Of a DNA stretch of 45,329 nucleotides, positions 35,133 to 41,653 are shown piece after piece. Within the stretch, counting starts at the first letter, position 1; each line of letters opens with the position of its first letter. Below the pieces are notes generated by a model. That model saw nothing but the letters and a program-made list of their open reading frames with translations. It did not search any database and was not told the origin of the DNA. Location: contig CAMVEX010000021.1 in NCBI GenBank assembly GCA_947166625.1, forward strand, positions 1 to 45,329. Direction: 5' to 3'. A program made the translations under genes and the position numbers. This stretch comes from an uncultured Clostridia bacterium. GTDB lineage: Bacteria; Bacillota; Clostridia; Oscillospirales; Acutalibacteraceae.

Positions 35133-36128
35133 ATGCTGTCTGCGATCGCATCGGTAATCAGAAATGTTATGGTCGTCATTATGACCGTTGTAACCTTCAT
35201 CGCGCCTTTTTCTCACAAAAAAGAATCCAAAATCGAGCGAAAAAATGAGAATTGCAAAGCCGCTTTCGCCGCGATTTCCGATACTCATCTGAAAGATAAT
35301 TTCATCCGCCTCGGTATGTTTGAATTCGGCTTGCAGGATCTGGATCAGGCGAAGGATAAACTTGATGCCTTCATCGTAAACGGTGATATTACGGATCACG
35401 GCTATCCCGAGCATTGGCAGGCCTTTACCGATACCCTGCTCAAATACGATGTTTCCGATAACAATATCATGGTGCTCGGCAACCACGATACCTGGGGCGG
35501 CGACCGCACCTATGAATATACAAAATCCAATTTTATCAAATATTCCAAAGAGGCCACCGGCAGAGATATAGATGATGTTTATTTCACGGCAGATATATGC
35601 GGATATCCCGTGATCGTATTCGGCTCGCAGGCGGATCATACCGGCCCCACTTTTTACAGAGATCAGCTTGACTGGTTTGCCGAAGAGATGGCAAAGGCGG
35701 CTGAGAAGGGGCTCCCGATTTTCGTATTCTGCCATCAGCCGTTCAACGGCACCCACGGCCTGCCCTATAACTGGGAGCTTGAAAAAGACGCCGATCCAGA
35801 TGACGGCGGCATTGGCGAATCATCTGATGAAATTCTCGAAATTTGCAATAGGTATAAAAATGTAGTCTTTATCAGCGGCCATGTTCATGCCGGGCTGAGC
35901 ACCGCGGATGACAAAACGAATTATTCAAGCGTCGAAAAAGTCGGCAATGTCACCTCCGTAAACCTGCCGAGCTATGAGTATTTTGATTTTATGAGAGGCG
36001 GCCATTTGTTTAACGGCACCGGTTATATCTTTGAGGTCTATGATAATGAGATCCTGCTCAGAGCGAGGAATTTTGCTACCGGCACCTGGCTTGAAAAATA
36101 TGATTATGTTATTGAGATAACGGAATAA
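35133..36128 (+). CDS. Calcineurin-like metallophosphoesterase, membrane-anchored
   Basis: A 331-residue phosphoesterase with an N-terminal hydrophobic helix (about 5-28), suggesting an anchored catalytic domain facing outside. The metal motifs are SDTHL, NGDITDHG, GNHD, FCHQP and GHVHAG. GGGAGA precedes the ATG. It lies 31 bp after the ABC ATPase and 22 bp before the ferritin-like gene, so it may share their transcript. Substrate unknown; differs from the two other phosphoesterases in the window by its anchor and motifs. Confidence 0.9.
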   Translation: MLSAIASVIRNVMVVIMTVVTFIAPFSHKKESKIERKNENCKAAFAAISDTHLKDNFIRLGMFEFGLQDLDQAKDKLDAFIVNGDITDHGYPEHWQAFTDTLLKYDVSDNNIMVLGNHDTWGGDRTYEYTKSNFIKYSKEATGRDIDDVYFTADICGYPVIVFGSQADHTGPTFYRDQLDWFAEEMAKAAEKGLPIFVFCHQPFNGTHGLPYNWELEKDADPDDGGIGESSDEILEICNRYKNVVFISGHVHAGLSTADDKTNYSSVEKVGNVTSVNLPSYEYFDFMRGGHLFNGTGYIFEVYDNEILLRARNFATGTWLEKYDYVIEITE

Positions 36129-36150
36129 AGGGAAAACGGAGAAAATAAAA

Positions 36151-36534
36151 ATGACAGATGTGCAAAAGAAAGAGCTGATTAAAAGTCAGCAGGGGGAGCT
36201 TGACGCCGTGCTTATGTATAAAGCGCTGGCAAAGGCGGTCAAATCCCCGCATGATGCGGAAACCTTCAACAGACTCGCCGCGGAAGAAGGCGGCCCCGCG
36301 GTTATTTTTAAGGAATACACCGGAGAAACGCTGCGGCCCCAAAAGACTCTTGCGACCCTGCTTCCCGTTCTTTACAGGATCATCGGCAAAAAGAGGCTTT
36401 ATCCTATAATAGCCAAGTTTGAGTATGATGCCGCGAAAAATTACGAACACCTTATATCGGATTTTCCGAAGGTGGAAAGCGTCAAAAATGACGAAACACG
36501 CCACGGAGACACGGTCAACTCACTTCTGAAATAA
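36151..36534 (+). CDS. Rubrerythrin/ferritin-like protein
   Basis: A 127-residue four-helix protein. The first helix carries QQGELDAVLMYKALA, a second AETFNRLAAEEGGPA, and the later E-Y-D-A-A-K-N-Y-E-H-L stretch and H in DETRHGD supply further carboxylate/histidine ligands for a di-iron site. Such proteins handle peroxide or iron in anaerobes. No C-terminal rubredoxin domain is present. Last gene before a strong terminator. Confidence 0.78.
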   Translation: MTDVQKKELIKSQQGELDAVLMYKALAKAVKSPHDAETFNRLAAEEGGPAVIFKEYTGETLRPQKTLATLLPVLYRIIGKKRLYPIIAKFEYDAAKNYEHLISDFPKVESVKNDETRHGDTVNSLLK

Positions 36535-36554
36535 CCGCCGAACATCCGGCGAAG

Positions 36555-36706
36555 TATAACAGAATGATCACTCGATCATGTCGAAAGAATTTGAAAAAGT
36601 GCGTTGACCATATAGCAAAATATAACAGAACGATCACCCGATCATGTCGAAAGAATTTGAAGAATCGTATTGACTATGTAGCTAAATACAGCAGAATTAT
36701 CACCTC
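36555..36706. repeat. 66-bp direct repeat, 2.3 copies
   Basis: Units begin at 36555, 36621 and 36687 (partial), exactly 66 bp apart. Each unit has an internal dyad (ATGATC...GATCAT in the first, 36564-36579). A frame from 36564 to 36764 stays open and would encode 22-residue repeats (TRSCRKNLK...), but no convincing ribosome binding site is present, so I list only the repeat. Confidence 0.85.
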
Positions 36707-36735
36707 AAAGGCTGTCACCCGACAGCCTTTTTTAT
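36707..36735 (+). terminator. Intrinsic terminator after the ferritin-like gene
   Basis: Perfect 10-bp stem AAAGGCTGTC/GACAGCCTTT (36707-36716 with 36721-36730) followed by TTTTAT. Confidence 0.9.
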
Positions 36736-36933
36736 ATACACCCGTTACCGATTACAAAAGGTAACTGTGCCTCATACAGTGGATGAGTAATCAGTTGATA
36801 TGTGCATTTATAGTCGCCCCTACGGGCTCTAATATTTGCAAATAATCAGATTTGCACAGTGAAAAATTATGTATCACTTTTGGGTTGAATCACATTTATC
36901 TTATTTAATCGGTACAGGTGTAAATGAATAAAC
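36733..36933. repeat. Gene-free stretch with dispersed relatives of the 78-bp repeat
   Basis: Read on the minus strand, 36733-36754 matches the core ATCGGTAAAGGGTGTAT of the array at 380-740 at 16 of 17 positions. On the plus strand 36905-36933 resembles the end of that array (ATCGGTA...AGGTGTAAAT...ACGGG). A weaker copy lies at 37751-37768. GTCGCCCCTAC occurs at about 36814 and again at about 37811, so the lipoprotein gene between them is flanked by related sequences. No gene seen. Confidence 0.5.
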
Positions 36934-36937
36934 GGGA

Positions 36938-37726
36938 TCAGTTAGCAGCCGAAACAACTGTAGCGGGCAAAGAGCGGCTTGTTTCTTCCGGATCATAATA
37001 AACCGAATCCCATTCCGTTGCAGTAAACTTGTAGTTTTTATAATTACCTGTTTTTACCCACATAGCCGGTCTTACATAATGCGGCACGGAAAGATCGGTT
37101 CCGTTAGCCCCTATTGAGGAAGCAAAGGTGTCAACAACACAAAATCTGTTTGTCTCTCCTCCGACACTTCTAAGCCACCACATACAGCTCCTGTACTCAT
37201 CGGATGAATCGCTGTCAATATAACGGTATGTTTTCTGCGCATAAGGAGTCGGCTCGCATATTCTGATTTTTCTGTCTGTGAGATAATCTGTAACTTCATC
37301 GGCGGAAAGCAAAAACACATAGTCATCGGTGTCGTTCCCGCCATCTGTCCCGAATTCGGGGTTGTCGGAGTTAATTATGTGTGAAAGAATTATGTTTTGT
37401 CTCTCATTATCTGAGAATGCAGTCAAATAGAATTCATTATTCAGCCGGTCTCTCAGTTTTGAGTTTTCCCAAGTGACGGCAGTTTCGCTCCATTCTTCGG
37501 TATTAAAGTATTTTTCTTCAAGGGCATATCTGCTGAGCAAAAGCAGTTTGTCATCTTCTTTGGCAATAACTATCCATTCTATAGACTCGGTATCGGACAA
37601 ATCCGTGTCAATATTGTATTTTCCGAATTGAATAACGCTTCCGACAGGAATATCTTTTTGAAATGAGCAACCGGAAAATCCAATAACGGTAAAGAACATT
37701 ATCAACAGCGAAACAAGCTTCCTCAT
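36938..37726 (-). CDS. Putative lipoprotein with DUF6273-like domain
   Basis: A 262-residue exported protein with a signal peptide and lipobox FSGC (Cys20). The rest (about 28-250) resembles the DUF6273 domain: GSVIQFGKYN, IEWIVIAKEDDKLLLLSRYALEEKYFN, WENSKLRDRLNNEFY, DYVFLLSADEVTDYL, and the WWLRS...VRPAMWV ending. Function is unknown; the fold is reminiscent of formylglycine-enzyme/C-type-lectin-like surface domains. GGAGGG precedes the ATG. Related repeats flank the gene on both sides, so it may have been acquired. Confidence 0.82.
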   Translation of the reverse strand: MRKLVSLLIMFFTVIGFSGCSFQKDIPVGSVIQFGKYNIDTDLSDTESIEWIVIAKEDDKLLLLSRYALEEKYFNTEEWSETAVTWENSKLRDRLNNEFYLTAFSDNERQNIILSHIINSDNPEFGTDGGNDTDDYVFLLSADEVTDYLTDRKIRICEPTPYAQKTYRYIDSDSSDEYRSCMWWLRSVGGETNRFCVVDTFASSIGANGTDLSVPHYVRPAMWVKTGNYKNYKFTATEWDSVYYDPEETSRSLPATVVSAAN

Positions 37727-37884
37727 AAGGCCCTCCGAAACAGTAATGTTATTTAATCGGTAAAAGATATACTTGAATAAATCGCCGCAACTGCCCCCTC
37801 AGAAACATCGTCGCCCCTACTGGGTCAGATACTTGAAAACAGCTGGGATTTACGAGATTTTCAATTGTTCCCGGGAATTCGGTT

Positions 37885-38445
37885 TTATTTTGTGATGTCG
37901 ATTTTTTTGGCGCCGTCCCTGATATAAAGGATTCCGCTGATTACGGCAAACAGAGCGGTGATTCCCAAAAGAATGTTACAGCATATCACAAATTTTCCGT
38001 TGCTGCTTACGGGCTCACTGTGAAATGCGAGCGCCGCGATAATTGCCGTAGAAAAAATCATCTGACTTGCAGTTTTGATTTTTCCGGGTAAGCTTGCTGC
38101 TATAACTATACCTTGAGATGATGCGACAAGGCGCATCGAGGTCACCAAAAATTCCCTTGTGAGGATAATCATGGGGATCCAGATGTTGCAGATATCAAGC
38201 TCCATGAAAGCAAGCAACGCGGCGGTCGTCAGCATCTTATCCGCAAGCGGGTCGCAAAGCTTGCCGAATACGGTGATTTGATTTGTTTTTCTGGCAATTT
38301 TTCCATCAAGATAATCTGTGACAGAGGCTGCGAGAAAAATTACTGCGGCTGCCAAAAAATGATATGGAAATTTCAAAGTCATGGCACATAAAAAAACAGG
38401 GACAAGTATGATACGCAATACCGTGAGTTTATTAGGCAAATTCAT
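37885..38445 (-). CDS. pgsA: CDP-diacylglycerol-glycerol-3-phosphate 3-phosphatidyltransferase
   Basis: A 186-residue membrane enzyme of phosphatidylglycerol synthesis. The CDP-alcohol phosphotransferase signature is complete: DYLDGKIARKTNQITVFGKLCDPLADK with all conserved D, G, A, R residues. Four or five hydrophobic helices. The start NLPNKLTVLRIILVP is typical of PgsA. GGAGGAAAA precedes the ATG. It stands alone between accessory genes. Confidence 0.95.
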   Translation of the reverse strand: MNLPNKLTVLRIILVPVFLCAMTLKFPYHFLAAAVIFLAASVTDYLDGKIARKTNQITVFGKLCDPLADKMLTTAALLAFMELDICNIWIPMIILTREFLVTSMRLVASSQGIVIAASLPGKIKTASQMIFSTAIIAALAFHSEPVSSNGKFVICCNILLGITALFAVISGILYIRDGAKKIDITK

Positions 38446-38503
38446 TTAAGTTTTCCTCCGAAAATACCGATTTTTTGAGCTGATTATACCGGATCTTTCT
38501 CTC

Positions 38504-38790
38504 TCAATGAGACCATTTTACATCCGGATAAGCGGAATGTTCAATGGATTCCCGGTCAATGACTTTGCAGGGCTCATTTATTTTGAATGTGTAGATGTTC
38601 CCGTAGTCTTTGTTGGCGGCAATTTTCATTTTTCCTTCGCCGGTGTTATATACGGCGCTCCACAAAGCGACCACATTCCACCGATGTTTATCATGCTTAT
38701 AATCCGGTTTCACATGCGAAAGCAGTTTCATGGCGTCAAGCTCGGTCATCAAGCCGTCTTTTGCCCGCAGGACACTTTTGACCGTTTCTC
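38504..38790 (-). pseudogene. C-terminal remnant of an Ntn-type linear amide C-N hydrolase
   Basis: The frame reads RETVKSVLRAKDGLMTELD and then WNVVALWSAVYNTGEGKM...KDYGNIYTFKI. That order (helix, then W/S-VYN and Y-F strands) matches the end of choloylglycine-hydrolase/acyl-transferase type Ntn hydrolases. The catalytic N-terminal part, including the nucleophilic cysteine, is absent. The upstream frame runs into a stop and then into a phage tail remnant, so this is a broken gene. Family assignment is by pattern only. Confidence 0.5.
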
Positions 38791-38993
38791 TTTATCGCTT
38801 CATAGTAGCATATAAGTTTACGATTGTAAAGTGATGTTTGCCGTTTTGCGGCAAGCGACGAAAACATCGAAGCCGATACGGGATATGTCAGCGTCAGTTC
38901 ATATACGCCGTTCCGTTCTTCCGTCACTTCGCAGCTTAATGCGTCGGGAAGGAAACCGATAACGGCAGATTCGGTCTGGAGGATGGGGGTCAT
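38791..38993 (-). pseudogene. N-terminal remnant of a phage tail (Tal/endopeptidase-like) protein
   Basis: Begins MTPILQTESAVIGFLPDALSCEVTEERNGVYELTLTYPV, which fits the start of siphophage tail-associated minor structural proteins (prophage endopeptidase tail). AGGTGATCCT precedes the ATG. Homology ends after about 45 residues; the frame then continues as unrelated sequence into an Ntn-hydrolase remnant. The full protein would be many hundred residues. Confidence 0.68.
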
Positions 38994-39013
38994 AGGATCA
39001 CCTACTTGTTATT

Positions 39014-39042
39014 GAAAAAACTAATTGTATATGTTAGAATTA
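39014..39042 (+). promoter_or_regulatory. Sigma-A promoter of the HEPN-motif gene
   Basis: TTGAAA (39014-39019), 17-bp spacer, TAGAAT (39037-39042) with an upstream TG. Confidence 0.65.
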
Positions 39043-39073
39043 ATTGAAGATAAAATGAAAAGAAAAATTCATT

Positions 39074-39655
39074 ATGAACAAGAATCTACCTGAAGATATG
39101 CTTAAAAACGCACTTATTTATGCGGATGATTGTTTTGACGCTGGTAAGGTAAATGGTGTAGAGTATAAAATTCTTGAGGCCATTGATGACTTATCACGTG
39201 AAGAACAACTCCTTATTTATGGTCAAGTGTTAGAGTTTATAGAAAGAATGAAAGCAAAGGTAAAAAATATGAATGGCTTTTCTAATAATCCAGATTATAT
39301 TATACCATTAGAATGGTTTAAGTACGGTCTTGAAATTGACGATGATTATATTATTAAATTCATGATGTATTGGGTTGCATTTAATTGGTTTTATTCGGAT
39401 GGAGTTTTAGAAGATAGAAAAGCGTTAGAACTATACTGTGATAAAAACCTTGAAAAGCTTAAAAAATTTGATGCCTTTGGAAATAAGGCATGCAAAGTTC
39501 TTATGGAAAAAGCTGTAGGAAAAGGAAATAACAGTCCAAGTTATCATCAGAGAGAACTATTAAGAGATTTAAAAGCAAGAGATGTTAAAGCGCTTTTTCT
39601 CACAATGTATCAAATAAGATGTAATCTGTTTCATGGTTCAAAAAAAAATAGGTAA
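39074..39655 (+). CDS. HEPN-motif protein, probable phage cargo gene, frameshifted at the end
   Basis: A 193-residue, AT-rich gene. The N-terminal part (about 1-60) is helical and unrecognised. The C-terminal part ends with YQIRCNLFHG, an R-x4-H motif of the HEPN type, used by many toxin and defence RNases. Right after it a run of nine A shifts the frame to an early stop at 39655. With one A fewer or two more, the frame continues GNERDQNLVRASAVLLEGYL to a stop at 39740, restoring the usual HEPN ending. It has its own promoter, a weak ribosome binding site, and lies opposite to and between two phage tail-gene remnants. Confidence 0.68.
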   Translation: MNKNLPEDMLKNALIYADDCFDAGKVNGVEYKILEAIDDLSREEQLLIYGQVLEFIERMKAKVKNMNGFSNNPDYIIPLEWFKYGLEIDDDYIIKFMMYWVAFNWFYSDGVLEDRKALELYCDKNLEKLKKFDAFGNKACKVLMEKAVGKGNNSPSYHQRELLRDLKARDVKALFLTMYQIRCNLFHGSKKNR

Positions 39656-39736
39656 CGAAAGAGATCAAAACCTTGTTAGAGCTTCAGCTGTTCTTCTTGA
39701 GGGTTATCTAAAAGTTATTTTAGATATAAGCGATGA

Positions 39737-40117
39737 TTAGAGTGTCCTCCACCTCGGCACAATTTCAATCCTGCTGACGGACCCTGTCCAAGAGATTGTG
39801 TTTGAGCCCGGCTGCAGCAAAGGGAACTCGGTGAATGCAATCTGATTATTGCAGAGCGTCGAGCCTTTATAAGCCGACATAAATTCCGAGTCGAGTTCGA
39901 TATATGATGAAATGCTGTTTATTTTATATGCCTTGCTGTTTATGGTAAGCGTGACAGTCCCGCTTCCCGTAATCTTAATATACGGCTGCGATTCATAGTT
40001 TTCGGGATTGGTAATGCTTCCGGATGAAGTCATAGTAATTGTGTTCTGCCCGGCGAAGGGATACATGAACGGTTTGCAGTTGAAAACCAGCCTCGCCTGA
40101 CCGACGTTGCTCATGGT
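39737..40117 (-). pseudogene. C-terminal remnant of a phage distal tail (Dit) protein
   Basis: The frame gives GQARLVFNCKPFMYPFAGQ, SSGSITNPENYESQPYIKITGSGTVTLTI, SSYIELDSEFMSAYKG and NTISWTGSVSRIEIVPRWR, the standard ending of siphophage Dit proteins. The N-terminal half is missing: at about 40111-40117 it is joined out of frame to the start of a portal gene. The stop at 39737-39739 nearly coincides with the frame-restored end of the HEPN gene on the other strand. Confidence 0.75.
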
Positions 40118-40349
40118 CGATGGCTTTTTCCTTGCCACCCGAATCATTGTATCTGTAAAGGTGGACCGGCAGGGACGCGACTGCTTCCGAAAGTATTCTC
40201 ACGCAGGCGTAAACCGCCGTCATCTGCATAGCTGTCTGTTCAGTTACATTTTTGCCTGATGAGGAGTATCCCATGAAAAAAGAATACCCGGAACCGGCTG
40301 TGCGGTTCGCGGGCTTGTCGCGCGATCTGAATTTTGAAAATATGCCCAT
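40111..40349 (-). pseudogene. N-terminal remnant of a phage portal protein
   Basis: Starts MGIFSKFRSRDK and contains TAMQMTAVYACVRILSEAVASLPVHLYRY, the typical N terminus of HK97-type portal proteins. About 75 of the expected ~400 residues remain before the out-of-frame junction with the Dit remnant. AAGGAG lies upstream of the ATG. A deletion between portal and dit, removing capsid and neck genes, explains the join. Confidence 0.75.
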
Positions 40350-40404
40350 AGGTGCTTACTCCTTGTTATTAGTTATTAGTATTAGTCTTTTGATAATGAT
40401 ACAA

Positions 40405-40434
40405 TTGACAATTTAGTAAGAAAAATGATATATT
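40405..40434 (+). promoter_or_regulatory. Sigma-A promoter of the zinc-ribbon/TPR-like gene
   Basis: TTGACA (40405-40410), 18-bp spacer, TATATT (40429-40434). Confidence 0.68.
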
Positions 40435-40462
40435 CAATTAAATTTTAATTGGGGTGAATATA

Positions 40463-41395
40463 ATGGCAATAATTAATTGTCCTGAATGTGGAGGAAAAGT
40501 TTCAGATCTTGCCGAAACATGTCCGCATTGCGGGTATAAAGTGAATTCATTCAATCAAGTCTTTGCTCAGGATTCTTTAAATTCCCAGGTTTCAGCAACT
40601 AAATCAAAGAAGAAAAAAGGCAAAAATAAAATCGTTCCTATCATTATTACAATGATAGTGCTTTTCGTTGTTCTTATTGCCATCGTTGTTTCTATTATGC
40701 TTAAAACAAATTCCCAGGCGTCATATAATAAGGCGGTTGAGTATGAGAATACAGGTGATTTTGAATCAGCTGTTAGTATGTATAAAAAGGTTATTTTCAT
40801 TGATCCTAATTATAAAAATGCACAAGCAAGAATTACCGAAATTAATAATATAATGATTGAATACAAAGAAGAAGCGGAAAGCCTTAATAGCCGTATTGCT
40901 TCTTTAGCTGGCATATTAAAATATAAACAATCTGAATTAGATTCTTTAAAAGATGAATATGATAGGCTTCCATATGGTGCAAAAAAGATGGTCACCAACT
41001 ATTCTATATTGGAAAACGTGTATGATATGCCTACTGAATATGAAGAATGGGCGTGTATTGTTTGCAGAGTTTTGAAAAACCGTCTGAAGAACCCCGATAG
41101 TTTAAAAATAGTATCAATCAATTTTGCTTTAAATGAAAATGAGCCACCTTCAAGTGTTCAGCACTGTGTTTTTTATTTAACTTACACAGGTCAAAATGCA
41201 TTTGGAGGAAACGTAAAACAATCCTGTTATGTTCCTTTTATTACTGAAACCAAAAAGATTTATATGGAAGAGCTTTTTTCCTTTGACGAAGAAGGAGAGG
41301 TTACTTACCTCTTATTTAAATACTATCAAAATGCAAAATCCAATATAATTGAGCTTGATCCAGATAGAATAATGCACTTAATTGATTTATATTGA
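40463..41395 (+). CDS. Zinc-ribbon, single-span membrane protein with TPR-like region
   Basis: A 310-residue protein. A zinc ribbon (CPEC...CPHC, about 7-25) is followed by a lysine-rich stretch, one transmembrane helix (about 58-82), a TPR-like repeat (YNKAVEYENTGDFESAVSMYKKVIFIDPNY), a coiled-coil-prone segment (about 135-175), and a C-terminal domain (about 185-305) I do not recognise. ATG 40463 follows GGGGTGA. It is AT-rich compared with the core genes and has its own promoter and terminator, fitting an accessory gene. Function unknown. Confidence 0.75.
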   Translation: MAIINCPECGGKVSDLAETCPHCGYKVNSFNQVFAQDSLNSQVSATKSKKKKGKNKIVPIIITMIVLFVVLIAIVVSIMLKTNSQASYNKAVEYENTGDFESAVSMYKKVIFIDPNYKNAQARITEINNIMIEYKEEAESLNSRIASLAGILKYKQSELDSLKDEYDRLPYGAKKMVTNYSILENVYDMPTEYEEWACIVCRVLKNRLKNPDSLKIVSINFALNENEPPSSVQHCVFYLTYTGQNAFGGNVKQSCYVPFITETKKIYMEELFSFDEEGEVTYLLFKYYQNAKSNIIELDPDRIMHLIDLY

Positions 41396-41448
41396 TTTGA
41401 TGCTCGTGGTTAATCTTTTATAGCCCTATTAAACATAAAAATACAAAG

Positions 41449-41475
41449 CCCTTTGTCTTTTGACGGAGGGTTTTT
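41449..41475 (+). terminator. Intrinsic terminator after the zinc-ribbon/TPR-like gene
   Basis: Nine-bp stem with G-U pairs (41449-41457 with 41462-41470), loop TTTT, then TTTTT. Confidence 0.78.
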
Positions 41476-41491
41476 GCTTTTTCGTTAACTT

Positions 41492-41605
41492 TTAGTCAAG
41501 CTTGATTATAAAGCCGTGTGCTTTTTCGTATTCTTCCGAGAAAATTTTCTTTGTTCTTGCGTTGATGTTTGAAATCCGGTTTTTGCGCACGAAGCCATTG
41601 AAATA
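41492..41605 (-). pseudogene. Possible C-terminal coding remnant
   Basis: A minus-strand frame ends at 41492 and reads NGFVRKNRISNINARTKKI followed by FSEEYEKAHGFIIKLD. It has codon use like a real protein end but no start and no recognised family. It could be the tail of a gene cut by the recombinase cassette. Low confidence. Confidence 0.25.
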
Positions 41606-41615
41606 TAAGGGAAAG

Positions 41616-41652
41616 AGAAATCCTACCCTGATTCTATCAAAATCAGAGTAGG
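41616..41652 (-). terminator. Inverted repeat after the recombinase gene, probable terminator
   Basis: Two 15-nt arms with one mismatch (41616-41630 with about 41638-41652) and a 7-nt loop, directly after the recombinase stop. The minus-strand tail is pyrimidine-rich (TCTCTTTCCCTTATATTTC). It might also mark the element end. Confidence 0.6.
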
Positions 41653-41653
41653 A

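Noticed and set aside
41616-41652. Recombinase attachment site
   Set aside because: Position and tail fit a terminator better, and no matching copy was found at the other side of the cassette.
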